From the NCBI RefSeq assembly GCF_013181195.1, contig NZ_SMZP01000001.1, forward strand, positions 124,001 to 188,000: 64,000 nt of DNA. The letters run 5' to 3'. A program made the translations under genes and the position numbers. The stretch comes from Caulobacter sp. RHG1 (GTDB lineage: Bacteria > Pseudomonadota > Alphaproteobacteria > Caulobacterales > Caulobacteraceae). Positions 16,690 through 26,322 of this stretch are shown piece after piece; positions within the stretch are counted from its first letter, which is position 1; the number at the start of each line of letters is the position of its first letter. The notes below the pieces were generated by a model. The model searched no databases and had not been told where the DNA came from. It was given only the letters and a program-made list of their open reading frames with translations.

Positions 16690-18618
16690 TTAAGCCCGAC
16701 GCCCCGCGCCCGCCGCGCTGACATTGTCCATGCCCAGCGCCGACAGCGATCCGCGCAGGATGCCCTCGGCGTCGAGGCCGGCCTGGGCGTACATGACGTC
16801 GGGCTTGTCCTGATCCTGGAAGACGTCGGGCAGGCACAGGGTGCGGATCTTCAGGCCGCGATCGAAGGCGCCGTGCTCGGCCAGGGCCTGCAGCACGAAG
16901 CCGCCGAAGCCGCCCATCGAGCCTTCTTCCACCGTGACGATCGCCTCGTGCTCGCGCGCCAGGCGCAGCAGCAGGTCGATATCGAGCGGCTTGGCGAAAC
17001 GGGCGTCGCAGACCGTCGCCGAGAGGCCGCGGGCGGCCAGCAGGTCAGCGGCCTTGAGGCTTTCCGAGAGACGCGTGCCGAACGAGACGATGGCGACGCT
17101 GGTCCCCTCGCGGACGATACGGCCCTTGCCGATCTCCAGCGGGTCGATGGTCGCGGGCATTTCCAGGCCCAGGCCTTCGCCGCGCGGATAGCGGAACGCC
17201 GAAGGCCGGTCGTCGATCTCGGCGGCGGTGGCGACCATGCGGGCCAACTCCACCTCGTCGGCGGCGGCCATCAGCACCATGCCGGGCAGAGCGCCCATGA
17301 AGCCGATGTCGAAGCTGCCGGCGTGGGTCGGACCGTCGGCGCCGACCAGACCAGCGCGGTCCATGGCGAAGCGCACCGGCAGGCCCTGGATGGCGACGTC
17401 GTGCACCACCTGGTCGTAGCCGCGCTGCAGGAAGGTCGAATAGATCGCCGTGAACGGCTTCATGCCGTCGGCGGCCAGGCCCGCGGCGAAGGTCACCGCG
17501 TGCTGTTCGGCGATGCCGACGTCGAAGGTGCGCGACGGGAAAGCCTTCTGGAAGATGTCCAGGCCCGTGCCCGACGGCATGGCGGCGGTGATGGCGACGA
17601 TCTTGTCGTCCTTCTCCGCCTGGCGGACCAGTTCCTGGGCGAACACCTTGGTGTAGCTGGGCGGGCCGCCGGCGGCCTTCTGCTGCTGGCCGGTGACGAC
17701 GTCGAACTTGGCCACGGCGTGCAGCTTGTCGTCCGCGCCCTCGGCGGGGGCGTAGCCCTTGCCCTTCTGCGTGACGCAGTGGACCAGCACCGGCTTGTCG
17801 CCGAAGGCCTTGGCGTTCTTCAGCACGCTGACCAGCGCGTCCATGTCGTGACCGTCGATCGGGCCGATATAGTAGAAGCCCAGCTCCTCGAAGAAGGTGC
17901 CGCCGGTGACCATGCCACGGGCGTATTCCTCCGCCTTGCGGGCGGCTTCGCGCACCGGGGTCGGCAGAGGCAGCTTCTCGACGACGGTCTTGCCCAGCTT
18001 GCGCACCGAGCGGTAGGCGCCGCCCGAAACCAGGTTGGCCAGATAGGCGCTCATGCCGCCCACCGGCGGGGCGATCGACATGTCGTTGTCGTTGAGGATG
18101 ACGATCAGACGCTTGGTGGTGTCCGTCGCCGCGTTCATCGCCTCATAGGCCATGCCCGCCCCCAACGAGCCGTCGCCGATCACAGCAATGACGCTGTTGT
18201 CTTCACCCTTGGCGTCGCGCGCGGCGCAGAAGCCCAGCGCCGCCGAGATCGAGGTTGCCGCGTGGGCTGCGCCGAACGGGTCGTATTCGCTCTCGGCCCG
18301 CTTGGTGAAGCCCGACAGGCCGCCGCCCTGGCGCAGCGTCTTGATCCGGTCGCGACGGCCGGTGAGGATCTTGTGCGGATAGGCCTGGTGGCCAACGTCC
18401 CAGATGACGATGTCCTTGGGGGTCTCGAACACGTGGTGCAGGGCCACGGTCAGCTCGACCACGCCCAGGCCCGCGCCCAGGTGGCCGCCGGTCACCGACA
18501 CGGCGTCGATGGTCTCGGCCCTGACCTCGGCGGCCAGCTGCTTGAGTTCAGCGATGGAGAGCCCGCGCGTGTCAGCCGGCGAGGCCACGGTGTCGAGCAG
18601 AGGTGTTTTCGAGGACAT
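16690..18618 (-). CDS. dxs: 1-deoxy-D-xylulose-5-phosphate synthase
   Basis: Thiamine-diphosphate enzyme that condenses pyruvate and glyceraldehyde-3-phosphate, the first step of the MEP isoprenoid pathway. Length 642 is typical. Motifs: [23 protein letters not shown], the ThDP-binding [17 protein letters not shown]...[20 protein letters not shown], and the transketolase-like [18 protein letters not shown]. It is the last gene of xseB-ispA-dxs, 17 bases after ispA. Confidence 0.97.
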   Translation of the reverse strand: MSSKTPLLDTVASPADTRGLSIAELKQLAAEVRAETIDAVSVTGGHLGAGLGVVELTVALHHVFETPKDIVIWDVGHQAYPHKILTGRRDRIKTLRQGGGLSGFTKRAESEYDPFGAAHAATSISAALGFCAARDAKGEDNSVIAVIGDGSLGAGMAYEAMNAATDTTKRLIVILNDNDMSIAPPVGGMSAYLANLVSGGAYRSVRKLGKTVVEKLPLPTPVREAARKAEEYARGMVTGGTFFEELGFYYIGPIDGHDMDALVSVLKNAKAFGDKPVLVHCVTQKGKGYAPAEGADDKLHAVAKFDVVTGQQQKAAGGPPSYTKVFAQELVRQAEKDDKIVAITAAMPSGTGLDIFQKAFPSRTFDVGIAEQHAVTFAAGLAADGMKPFTAIYSTFLQRGYDQVVHDVAIQGLPVRFAMDRAGLVGADGPTHAGSFDIGFMGALPGMVLMAAADEVELARMVATAAEIDDRPSAFRYPRGEGLGLEMPATIDPLEIGKGRIVREGTSVAIVSFGTRLSESLKAADLLAARGLSATVCDARFAKPLDIDLLLRLAREHEAIVTVEEGSMGGFGGFVLQALAEHGAFDRGLKIRTLCLPDVFQDQDKPDVMYAQAGLDAEGILRGSLSALGMDNVSAAGAGRRA

Positions 18619-18635
18619 GTTTGAAGAAAGCGCGG

Positions 18636-19535
18636 TCAGTTGCGGCGGTCTAGTACGAAATCCACGCTTTCGCGCAGATGTTCGGCCCGTTCGCCAAAGA
18701 TTTCGAGATGGGAACGCGTCTGCTCGGCCAAAAGCGCCACGCGCTCCTTCGCCGCATCCAGCCCCAGCAGGGTGACGTAGTTGGCCTTGCCCATGGCGAC
18801 GTCCTTGCCGCCAGTGGCCTTGCCCATGGTTTCGGGGTCGCCCTCGACGTCCAGGATGTCGTCGACGATCTGATAGGCCAGGCCCAGATCCTGGGCGAAC
18901 GCCATCAGCGCCGCTCGCTCGGAATCTTTTGCCCGGGCGATGATCAGCGGAATCTCGAAGGCGAAGGCGATCAGGGCACCGGTCTTCAGGCGCTGCATGC
19001 GCGCCACCGCGCCGAGGTCGTCGCGGACGCCCAGCAGGTCGATCATCTGGCCGCCGGCCATACCCCTGGCGCCCGAGGCGATGGCCAGCTTGCGCACCAG
19101 TTCCGAACGGACATGGCCGTCATCGTGGGTGTCGGGGTGGGCCATGATCTCGAAGGCCGCCGTCTGCAGGGCGTCGCCCGCGAGGATGGCGGTGGCCTCG
19201 TCATACTGCTTGTGCACGGTCGGACGGCCGCGGCGGACGTCGTCGTCGTCCATGGCCGGCAGGTCGTCATGCACCAGGCTATAGGCGTGGATGCACTCCA
19301 GCGCGCAGGCCGCGCGCAGCACAGGCCGCTCGGGCAGATCGAACATCTTGCCGGTCTCGAGCGCGAAGAACGGTCGCAGGCGCTTGCCAGGGCCCAGCGC
19401 CGCATAGCGCATGGCCTCGGTCAGCCGCGACTCCGGGCCTTCACCGCGGGGCAGCAGTTCGTCGAGCGCGACGGTGACGATGTCGGCGGCCTGGACGATG
19501 CGCCTTGCCAAGGTGGAGGGGGCGAAGTCGGTCAA
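18636..19535 (-). CDS. ispA: Farnesyl/geranylgeranyl-type polyprenyl diphosphate synthase
   Basis: Elongates allylic diphosphates with isopentenyl diphosphate. Both aspartate-rich motifs are present: [13 protein letters not shown] (DDxxxxD) and [13 protein letters not shown] (DDxxD); [10 protein letters not shown] near the N-terminus is also typical. I chose the TTG at 19535 (299 residues, [13 protein letters not shown]) because GAGGGGAG lies 7 bases upstream; a GTG at 19568 would add 11 residues without a better ribosome binding site. It sits between xseB and dxs, the usual order. Confidence 0.92.
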   Translation of the reverse strand: MTDFAPSTLARRIVQAADIVTVALDELLPRGEGPESRLTEAMRYAALGPGKRLRPFFALETGKMFDLPERPVLRAACALECIHAYSLVHDDLPAMDDDDVRRGRPTVHKQYDEATAILAGDALQTAAFEIMAHPDTHDDGHVRSELVRKLAIASGARGMAGGQMIDLLGVRDDLGAVARMQRLKTGALIAFAFEIPLIIARAKDSERAALMAFAQDLGLAYQIVDDILDVEGDPETMGKATGGKDVAMGKANYVTLLGLDAAKERVALLAEQTRSHLEIFGERAEHLRESVDFVLDRRN

Positions 19536-19572
19536 GGGCGGCTCCCCTCGTTTTCCGGGCAAAACCACGGCA

Positions 19573-19830
19573 TCAGTTGAACTCGGCCGGCTCGGCGGCG
19601 ACGGCCCCGCCCTGACCCAGCACGATCTTCTCGACCTTCAGGCGCGCGGCTTCCAGCTTCTTCTCGCAGTGGGCCTTCAGGGCCGCGCCGCGCTCGTAGA
19701 TGTCGATCGACCGCTCCAGCGGCGCCTGACCCGACTCCAGCTCGGCCACGATCTTTTCCAGCTCGGCGAGCGCTTGCTCGAAGCTGTAGGCGGAAAGGTC
19801 GGAAACGGCGGTGTTGGCGGCGTCGGTCAT
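19573..19830 (-). CDS. xseB: Exodeoxyribonuclease VII small subunit
   Basis: The 85-residue protein has the XseB core [53 protein letters not shown]. It combines with XseA (not in this window) to degrade single-stranded DNA. It starts the xseB-ispA-dxs operon, an arrangement found in many proteobacteria. Confidence 0.95.
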   Translation of the reverse strand: MTDAANTAVSDLSAYSFEQALAELEKIVAELESGQAPLERSIDIYERGAALKAHCEKKLEAARLKVEKIVLGQGGAVAAEPAEFN

Positions 19831-19926
19831 TTCAACTCTCAGGGGAACAGGGCGAGCCTAGTGGCCAAGGCCCGCGCGGGCAACGACCTAGAGTCAAGGC
19901 GTGGTTAAGGAAAGAGGGCTTGAGGA

Positions 19927-20541
19927 TCAAGCGCGGCTGAAGCGCTTGATGCTCCAGTAGGCGTGGCCCTCGTCGACCAGCTTGGTCAGCCCGCGTTGCT
20001 TGAGAGCGTCGGCGATCATCCAGTTGAAGAAGCCGTGAGCCAGCACCAGCACGTCCTGCCCCTGGTCGGCCAGCGCTGCCAGCCGGTCGGCGGCCTCGCC
20101 GGCTCGGACCTCGGCCTGGGCGCGGGTCTCCTGGCCGCCATGATGGTCGAAGAACCACCACCAGAACCGGGCGAAGAAACCCAGACGCTTGGGCGACATC
20201 TTCAGCCACAGCGGCCAGGGCGGCGGCGGCAGCGGGGCCTCGATGAAGGTCTCGTCGGTGGTGAAGACGCGATCGCCGACCACGGCGTTGGCCGTTTCAA
20301 TGGCTCGGCGGCGAGTCGACGCGATGATCACGTCGACGTCGCGGGCGATGGCGATCAATCCGTCTGGCGGGGTCTGGCCGGCCTTCAGCCCGCCGATTTC
20401 GTAGCGCGCCCACCAGTCGCCGTACTCGGGCGCATTGAGGCGCACCTTGCGCGACAGGGCGGGCTCCCCGTGGCGGGCCAGGGTGATGATCCCCGGCTTG
20501 ATGGGCGGGGATGCCTGGTCGGCGGTGGTGACGTCGGCCAT
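19927..20541 (-). CDS. Histidine phosphatase superfamily protein
   Basis: The 204-residue protein carries the phosphoglycerate mutase-like catalytic motif TLARHGEPALSRK (RHG) and a second conserved His near VLVLAHGFFNWMIADAL. ASTRRRAIETANAV provides the usual second arginine. The substrate cannot be told from the sequence. It stands alone between xseB and a divergent GNAT gene. Confidence 0.85.
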   Translation of the reverse strand: MADVTTADQASPPIKPGIITLARHGEPALSRKVRLNAPEYGDWWARYEIGGLKAGQTPPDGLIAIARDVDVIIASTRRRAIETANAVVGDRVFTTDETFIEAPLPPPPWPLWLKMSPKRLGFFARFWWWFFDHHGGQETRAQAEVRAGEAADRLAALADQGQDVLVLAHGFFNWMIADALKQRGLTKLVDEGHAYWSIKRFSRA

Positions 20542-20696
20542 GTTGTAGAGAAGTCGGTCGACCCCAAGGCCGTTCCGTCCCCTCCCCCTCCTGAAGAGCG
20601 CTTACGGGCGCAGCGGCGGATCGCCCCAGCACCGTCCGGTGGTAACCGGCCTCGCGTCTGGACACAACCCGATCCGAGTGGCTACTCCGGTTCCCC

Positions 20697-21203
20697 ATGA
20701 CCGACACGCTCCGCCGCGCAACCTTGGAAGACGCCGACGTCCTGTCCAGCCTGGGCGCCCGCACCTTCGCCGAGACCTTCGGCCACCTCTATCCGACTGA
20801 GGACCTGGAGACTTTCCTGGCCTACGCCTATGGCCTGGAGCGGACCCGCAACGATCTGGCCCATCCCGACAAGGCCAGCTGGATCCTGGAGGACGAGGAC
20901 GGCGAGGCCATCGGCTACGCCCTGGCCGGCCCCTGCGACCTGCCGCACGACGAAGCGTCGGCGAGCGATGGCGAACTGAAGCGGGTCTATGTGCTGAAAG
21001 ACCACCAAGGCGGCGGCCGAGGCTCCCGGCTGCTGGCGACGGCGCTGGAGTGGTTAGGCCCGCGCCGAATTTGGATCGGGGTGTGGTCGGAGAACTTCGG
21101 CGCGCAGAAGCTTTACGGGCGCCTGGGGTTCGAGAAGGTCGGGGAGTATTTCTTCAAGGTCGGCGAGACCAACGATCTGGAGTTCATCCTGCGGCGGGAG
21201 TGA
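20697..21203 (+). CDS. GNAT family N-acetyltransferase
   Basis: The 168-residue protein opens with a typical GNAT start (LRRATLEDADVLSSLGARTFAETFGHLY). The acetyl-CoA-binding motif is LKRVYVLKDHQGGGRGSRLLATALEW (Q/RxxGxG/A as QGGGRG), followed by ENFGAQKLYGRLGFEKVGEYFF. This arrangement resembles small-molecule or ribosomal-protein-like acetyltransferases; the substrate is unknown. Confidence 0.88.
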   Translation: MTDTLRRATLEDADVLSSLGARTFAETFGHLYPTEDLETFLAYAYGLERTRNDLAHPDKASWILEDEDGEAIGYALAGPCDLPHDEASASDGELKRVYVLKDHQGGGRGSRLLATALEWLGPRRIWIGVWSENFGAQKLYGRLGFEKVGEYFFKVGETNDLEFILRRE

Positions 21204-21211
21204 GGCTGCTT

Positions 21212-21350
21212 AGCGCCCCCTCCGTCACGTCGCCTATCGGCGCCGCGCCACCTCCCCCGTTTCACGGGTGAGGATGAAGATACCTCCCTCCTGCCCCGCT
21301 TGCGGGGGAGGTGGCGCGATGCGGATACGCATCGTGACGGAGGGGGCGTT
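21212..21350 (+). repeat. 139-bp palindromic intergenic element, copy 2
   Basis: The same element as 6488-6625 in opposite orientation. It starts AGCGCCCCCTCCGTC (21212-21226) and ends with the near-complement at 21336-21350, with one mismatch in the terminal arm. The left half is almost identical to the complement of copy 1; the central part (about 21275-21300) and the right half differ more. It fills most of the 200-base gap between the GNAT and VWA genes. Confidence 0.85.
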
Positions 21351-21403
21351 GCACGGCTCGTGATTAGGCGACACTATCGAACATCTGTTCGAAAGCCGCA
21401 CCG

Positions 21404-22582
21404 ATGTTCCTTCGCTTCTTCTCCGAGCTCCGCCAGGCCAAGGTGCCGGTGAGCCTGCGCGAATACCTTCTCTTGATGGAGGCCCTCGACAAGGAGGTCA
21501 TCGATCGCTCGGTCGAGGACTTCTACTACCTGTCGCGCGCCAGCTTGGTGAAGGACGAGAAGAACCTCGACAAGTTCGACCGAGTGTTCGGCCACGTCTT
21601 CAAAGGCCTGGAAACCGTCGGCGAAGGCATCACCGCCGATATCCCTGAAGAGTGGCTCAAGGCCCTGACCGAGCGGTTCCTGACCGACGAGGAGAAGGCC
21701 CAGATCGAGGCGCTGGGCGGCTTCGAGAAGCTGATGGAGACATTGCAGGAGCGCCTGCGCGAACAGAAGAAACGCCACGAGGGCGGCAACAAGATGATCG
21801 GCTCGGGCGGCACCTCGCCGTTCGGCAACAATGGCTACAATCCCGAAGGCGTGCGCATCGGCCAGGACAAGAGCCGCCACGGCCGAGCCGTGAAGGTGTG
21901 GGACAAGCGCGAGTACAAGAACCTCGATGACTCGGTCGAGCTGGGCACCCGCAACATCAAGGTGGCCCTACGCCGCCTGCGCAAGTTCGCCCGCACCGGC
22001 GCGGCCGACGAACTGGATTTGAACGGCACCATCAAGGGCACGGCCGAGAAGGGCTATCTCGACATCCAGATGCGCGCCGAACGCCGCAACGCCATCAAGG
22101 TGCTGATCTTCTTCGACATCGGCGGCTCGATGGACGGCCACATCAAGCTCTGCGAGGAGCTGTTCTCCGCCGCCAAGACCGAGTTCAAGAACCTGGAATT
22201 CTACTACTTCCACAACTGCCTCTACGAGACCGTCTGGAAGGACAACAAGCGCCGCCAGACCGAGAAGATCCCGACCTTCGACGTCCTCCACAAGTTCCCG
22301 GCCGACTACAAGGTGATCTTCGTCGGCGACGCGACCATGAGCCCGTACGAGATCACCTATCCCGGCGGCAGCGTCGAGCACTGGAACGAGGAGCCCGGCG
22401 CGATCTGGATGCAGCGGGTGGTCGACATCTACCAGAGCTGCATCTGGCTGAACCCAACGCCCGAGCGGCACTGGGACTACACCCAGTCGATCGGCGTGAT
22501 GAAGCAGATCATCGGCGAGCGCATGTACCCGCTGACCCTGGACGGCCTGGACAAGGCGATGCGGGAGCTGGTGCGGGGCTGA
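21404..22582 (+). CDS. VWA domain protein, CoxE-like
   Basis: The 392-residue cytoplasmic protein starts FLRFFSELRQAKVPVSLREYLLLMEALD, typical of the CoxE/VWA family that partners MoxR-type AAA+ ATPases. The VWA fold begins about residue 225 with a modified MIDAS motif, FFDIGGSMDG (DxGGS instead of DxSxS), and continues FYYFHNCLYETVWKDN and VIFVGDATMSPYEI. No AAA+ partner gene lies next to it here. A Gly-rich, Lys-containing linker (NKMIGSGGTSPFGNNGYNPEG) precedes the VWA part. Confidence 0.85.
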   Translation: MFLRFFSELRQAKVPVSLREYLLLMEALDKEVIDRSVEDFYYLSRASLVKDEKNLDKFDRVFGHVFKGLETVGEGITADIPEEWLKALTERFLTDEEKAQIEALGGFEKLMETLQERLREQKKRHEGGNKMIGSGGTSPFGNNGYNPEGVRIGQDKSRHGRAVKVWDKREYKNLDDSVELGTRNIKVALRRLRKFARTGAADELDLNGTIKGTAEKGYLDIQMRAERRNAIKVLIFFDIGGSMDGHIKLCEELFSAAKTEFKNLEFYYFHNCLYETVWKDNKRRQTEKIPTFDVLHKFPADYKVIFVGDATMSPYEITYPGGSVEHWNEEPGAIWMQRVVDIYQSCIWLNPTPERHWDYTQSIGVMKQIIGERMYPLTLDGLDKAMRELVRG

Positions 22583-22585
22583 CCC

Positions 22586-23989
22586 CTAGCGCTGAGCGCC
22601 GTCGTCGAACAGGCCGCCGCCATCGTGGGCCGGCTGACCGATCAGCGGCACCTTGGGCAGGTCGTGGTCGTTGGCGATCGTCGCGCCGATCTTGAAGGTC
22701 GACGTCGTCGCCCCGCCCAGCAGGATGAAGACGTCCTCGCGACCGTCGCCGTCGAGGTCGAAGCCCACGCGCGTACCAGCCACGGGCCCCTTCACGTCGG
22801 TCACCTGACTGGCGATCGCCTCGCCCAGCACGGCTTCCTGCGCGGCCAGGACGTTGCTGACGGCGGCCGTGCTGACCACGGTCACGTGGCCCTTGCCCAT
22901 CACGGCCAGGTGGTCGCCCTTGGCGGCCGAATAGTCCAGCACCACGCCCAGCAGCGCCTCGAGCTTGGTGGTCGGCTCGTGGGCCACGATCAGGAAGGTG
23001 TCCGCGCCGGTCCCGCCGGACGCCACCACGCGGGCGTTCATGACGATCTTGTCGTCGCCGGCTCCGCCGTCGATGCGATCGATCTGGCCGGCCTTGGCGC
23101 CGCCGCCGTCGATATAGTCGTCGCCGCCCTCGCCCTTGATCACTTCACCTTCAGCCGTGCCGAACATCACGTCGGCATTGGCCGTGCCGGTCATCACCGA
23201 GCGGCCGGCGGCAAAGCCTGCGCCATCCACACCGGCGGTGACGGGCGCATCCTCGGGCAGGCTCGCGACGGTTTGCGGAGCGCTGGACGCGACCTCCAAA
23301 GGCGCGGCGGCGGCCAGATGAGCGACCTTGAAGGCGCTCAGACCGGCGGCGGCCTCGACGGGCGCTTCGATGGCCAGGACCTTGAGGGCCTCGGGCTTGA
23401 TCGGGGCCTGCGGCGCGGCGACGCCAGCCTCGGCCGCAGAATGCTGGATGATCCGGCCGGCGGCGCGTTCGCCATCCAGACCCAGCGACGCGATCAGGCG
23501 CGAGGTCACCGAGTCGACCGACAGGTCGTTGGCGCGCGGCAGGTTGTCGAAATTCAGACGGCCGCCCTCGCCGACCTCGATGCCGCGCAGTTCGAGATAG
23601 AGCCCCACGGCAATGACCAGCGACAGGAAGGACTGGGCTTCGCGGCTGGCTGGGTTGAACGCCACGACGTTGCCGCCCGTCTCTTCGGGACCGCCCGAGG
23701 ACAGGACCTGGCGCAGCGCGCCCCACAGGCTGCCGACCTGGGAAAACATGTCGATCGCGGCGTCATGCACGACGAAACGCCCATCAATGCGGGCGATGTG
23801 GACCAGCACGTCCTGGTTGGAATCGGTGACGACGTACCAGGGGTCGCCGGAGTCGGTCTGACCGAAGACGCTGTCGATCTCGCCATAGCTGCTGGCCAGC
23901 TGCTGGGTGAGCAGCATCAGCAGGCCGCGCTCGTTGGCGGACCAGTCGGTGGCCGGAGGCCGGGGGCTGAAAGCGAGGATCTCACCCAT
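22586..23989 (-). CDS. RTX-type calcium-binding protein
   Basis: The 467-residue protein has no classical signal peptide. The N-terminal 140 residues (LLMLLTQQLASSYGEIDSVF, WYVVTDSNQDVLVHIARIDGRFVVHD) form a compact globular region of unknown family, followed by an Ala/Pro-rich linker. Residues about 285-345 hold glycine- and aspartate-rich nonapeptide-like repeats (GEGGDDYIDGGG, IDRIDGGAGDDKIVMN, GGTGADTFLI), and near the C-terminus DLDGDGREDVFILLGG could bind another Ca2+. RTX proteins often leave by type I secretion. It lies 11 bases after an XRE regulator gene on the same strand, probably as one operon. Confidence 0.75.
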   Translation of the reverse strand: MGEILAFSPRPPATDWSANERGLLMLLTQQLASSYGEIDSVFGQTDSGDPWYVVTDSNQDVLVHIARIDGRFVVHDAAIDMFSQVGSLWGALRQVLSSGGPEETGGNVVAFNPASREAQSFLSLVIAVGLYLELRGIEVGEGGRLNFDNLPRANDLSVDSVTSRLIASLGLDGERAAGRIIQHSAAEAGVAAPQAPIKPEALKVLAIEAPVEAAAGLSAFKVAHLAAAAPLEVASSAPQTVASLPEDAPVTAGVDGAGFAAGRSVMTGTANADVMFGTAEGEVIKGEGGDDYIDGGGAKAGQIDRIDGGAGDDKIVMNARVVASGGTGADTFLIVAHEPTTKLEALLGVVLDYSAAKGDHLAVMGKGHVTVVSTAAVSNVLAAQEAVLGEAIASQVTDVKGPVAGTRVGFDLDGDGREDVFILLGGATTSTFKIGATIANDHDLPKVPLIGQPAHDGGGLFDDGAQR

Positions 23990-24000
23990 GGCGCGGCTCT

Positions 24001-24366
24001 TTACCCTTGAGCAGCCCGTTCGGCCATACCGTCGTCGACATCGACGTCATCGGCGGCCTCATCCGAAACGCCTTCGAACAGAAGCCGGTGAAGTTCCGGC
24101 TCATAATAGCGCAGCAGCGTCCGGGCGAATTGGCTGGGGTCCAGGCCGAGGCTCTGCGCCCAGATCGCCTGGGTCTCGATCGGCACGCGCCCGAGGCCGT
24201 TCTCCACCTGGGACACGAAGGTGTAGTAGCGCAAGCCGGTCATCTCGGCCAATTCCGCCTGGGTGAGACCCGCGGCCTCACGCGCAGACTTCAGCCAACG
24301 CCCGGCTTCGCGCCGGAGAGTTTTGGTCAACGCCGCCTTGGCGGGGTTCATCGCCGTTCGTGACAT
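24001..24366 (-). CDS. XRE-family transcriptional regulator
   Basis: The 121-residue protein has an N-terminal helix-turn-helix (about 24-60, SAREAAGLTQAELAEMTGLRYYTFVSQVENG) and a short acidic tail (EGVSDEAADDVDVDDG). The RTX-type gene follows 11 bases after its stop. Upstream, in the gap shared with a divergent glycosyltransferase, is the perfect inverted repeat at 24419-24434, a likely operator. Autoregulation and control of the RTX gene or glycosyltransferase are inferences. Confidence 0.85.
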   Translation of the reverse strand: MSRTAMNPAKAALTKTLRREAGRWLKSAREAAGLTQAELAEMTGLRYYTFVSQVENGLGRVPIETQAIWAQSLGLDPSQFARTLLRYYEPELHRLLFEGVSDEAADDVDVDDGMAERAAQG

Positions 24367-24418
24367 CGCAAAGCCGTTCCCGCGCCCACAACTCGGACGC
24401 CGCCTTAGTTGTTACACA

Positions 24419-24434
24419 TTGCGTAAAAACGCAA
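24419..24434. promoter_or_regulatory. 16-bp palindrome between XRE and glycosyltransferase genes
   Basis: TTGCGTAAAAACGCAA is a perfect palindrome with 6-bp arms around AAAA. It lies 53 bases upstream of the XRE start and 93 bases before the glycosyltransferase start. The octamer AACGCAAC that overlaps its right arm recurs at 24497-24504. Best guess: binding site of the adjacent XRE protein. Confidence 0.55.
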
Positions 24435-24526
24435 CAGCAGGTTATCGAAGGCTTGCAAAGGCCTTGCGGAAGGTTCAGAACCACGCATACAGTTTTAACG
24501 CAACTATTTTGAACGCAGGCCGCGGC

Positions 24527-25507
24527 ATGTACGTCTCCATCGACCCAGCCCATTCCCGCCGCGCCTCCCACTGGGCGACGACGCCGCGCCTGTCGCTGAT
24601 CATGGTCGTGTACATGACCGGTCCGGCGCTGATCGAAAGCGTGCGCCACGTGCTGGCCGAGCCGCTGGTCGACGAGTTCATCATCGTCGACAATGGCTCC
24701 TCGCTGGCCGACGCGGCCTGGCTGCGCGACCTGGCTCGCCGCGAGCCGCGCGTGCGCCTGCTGCAGGGCCTGGGCAATATCGGCTTCGCGCGCGCCGCCA
24801 ACCTGGGTGCGGCCAACGCCAAGGGCCGATCGCTGGTCTTCTTGAACCCGGACGCCTTCCTGACTACCGGCGCGGTGTCGGCCCTGATCGACGCCGCCCG
24901 CGACCGCCCGTCGCCATGCATCATCGGCGCGCGGGTGTTCAACACCGACGGAACAGAACAGCGGGGCGCGCGGCGCGGCGAAGTTACGCCGGTCACGACC
25001 CTGCTCAGCCTCTCGAAGCTTAGCGCCACCCTGCCCCCGCTGCGCCGCTTCGAGATCCACCGGGAGAGCGAGGCCCCCCCTTCGCACCCGGTGGACACCC
25101 CCACCATCTCGGGCGCCTGCTTCTATATGTCGGCGGCCGACTTTCACGTGCTCGGCGGCTTCGACGAGGGCTTCTTCCTGCACGTCGAGGATGTCGACCT
25201 GTGCTGGCGCGCCCGCAAGATGGGCGGCAGCGTGCTGTTCCAGCCGGGCGCCCGCATCATCCACGTCGGCTCGACCAGCAAGGAGAACCCCCTGGTCATC
25301 GAGTGGCACAAGGGCAAGGGCCTGGTGCGCTACTTCCTCAAGCGCGCCGACAGCAAGCGCCGCAAGGCGCTGGCGCTGGCGCTGGCTCCGCTGATCCTGG
25401 GCGTCGCCGTGGGTCGCCCGCTGCTGCGCCAGCTGGTGCGCGGCCGCATGGGCCGACCGGTCGAACGCCTCGCAACGCGCCAGCCTGCCGAGCAGCGCGT
25501 AGCCTAG
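24527..25507 (+). CDS. Glycosyltransferase family 2
   Basis: The 326-residue protein has the GT2 nucleotide-sugar-binding fold: LSLIMVVYMTGPALIESV, DEFIIVDNGSS, NIGFARAANLGAANAKGRSLVFLNPDAFL (the DxD-like NPDA), then GFDEGFFLHVEDVDLCWRARKMGGSVLFQPGARIIHVGSTS. These features are characteristic of rhamnosyl-type transferases of surface polysaccharide synthesis. A C-terminal hydrophobic/basic segment (ALALALAPLILGVAVGRPLLRQLVRGR) could associate with the membrane. The ATG at 24527 was chosen because upstream in-frame codons run through the operator region. Confidence 0.85.
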   Translation: MYVSIDPAHSRRASHWATTPRLSLIMVVYMTGPALIESVRHVLAEPLVDEFIIVDNGSSLADAAWLRDLARREPRVRLLQGLGNIGFARAANLGAANAKGRSLVFLNPDAFLTTGAVSALIDAARDRPSPCIIGARVFNTDGTEQRGARRGEVTPVTTLLSLSKLSATLPPLRRFEIHRESEAPPSHPVDTPTISGACFYMSAADFHVLGGFDEGFFLHVEDVDLCWRARKMGGSVLFQPGARIIHVGSTSKENPLVIEWHKGKGLVRYFLKRADSKRRKALALALAPLILGVAVGRPLLRQLVRGRMGRPVERLATRQPAEQRVA

Positions 25508-25608
25508 ACGCGCCTGAACGTCGATTAGACAGCCCACCGACGATCTTGACGCTTGCGCCAAATTCGAACGGTCGTAAGACTTCCCCACGGGTAAACGGGG
25601 AATATGTA

Positions 25609-26274
25609 GTGAGTCCGACCACCGACGCCGCCTCGACAGAGGTGGAGGCCGCCGAGACCGAAGCCGCCACCAAGAACCTGGTCTTCGTGGCCGCCGAACG
25701 CCTGTTCGCCCTTCACGGCTTCCAGAACGTGTCCGTGCGCGACATCACGGCCGCTGCCGGCGTGAACCTGGCTTCGGTGAACTACCACTTCGGGTCCAAG
25801 GACGCGTTGCTGTTCGACATCTTCAAGCGGCGCACGGCCGAGCTCAATCGCGAGCGCGCCAAGATGCTGCACGAGGCCAACGACCGTCACGACGGCAATC
25901 CGCCGCTGCGCGAGGTTCTGGCCGCCCTGCTGACCCCGCCTCTGCGCTGGCTGGCCCCGGACCACGAGCGCCGCATCTCGCTGCAGTTCGTGATCCGCGC
26001 TCGCAGCGAAGGCACTGACGAAATCCGGAACGTCCTGAAGACCGACGTCTCGCACCTGCGCCGTTTCTCGGACGCGCTGCTGCGCGCCCGTCCCGACCTG
26101 TCGCCCGAAGACGTCTACTGGCGGCTGCACTTCACCCTGGGCATGCTGCACAACAACCGCTTCGCCGAGTTCGACCGCCTGAACGTCCTCTCCGAAGGTC
26201 AGACCAGCGAAGCCGACGTCGTGGGGCTGCTGGAGCGCATGCTCGACTTCGCCGAGGCCGGCTTCAACGCTTAG
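25609..26274 (+). CDS. TetR-family transcriptional regulator
   Basis: The 221-residue protein begins at a GTG (25609) preceded by GGGGA; MSPTTDAASTEVEAAETEAATKN is an acidic extension. The DNA-binding domain spans about 23-70 (FVAAERLFALHGFQNVSVRDITAAAGVNLASVNYHFGSKDALLFDIF). The C-terminal ligand domain resembles the CerR/YbiH-like C-terminal family (LRRFSDALLRARPDLSPEDVYWRLHFTLGMLHNNR). No target gene is obvious next to it. Confidence 0.9.
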   Translation: MSPTTDAASTEVEAAETEAATKNLVFVAAERLFALHGFQNVSVRDITAAAGVNLASVNYHFGSKDALLFDIFKRRTAELNRERAKMLHEANDRHDGNPPLREVLAALLTPPLRWLAPDHERRISLQFVIRARSEGTDEIRNVLKTDVSHLRRFSDALLRARPDLSPEDVYWRLHFTLGMLHNNRFAEFDRLNVLSEGQTSEADVVGLLERMLDFAEAGFNA

Positions 26275-26322
26275 CGACAGCTCCTGGCAACCCCACCATG
26301 ACCCGGCGCGTTAGCGCCGGTC

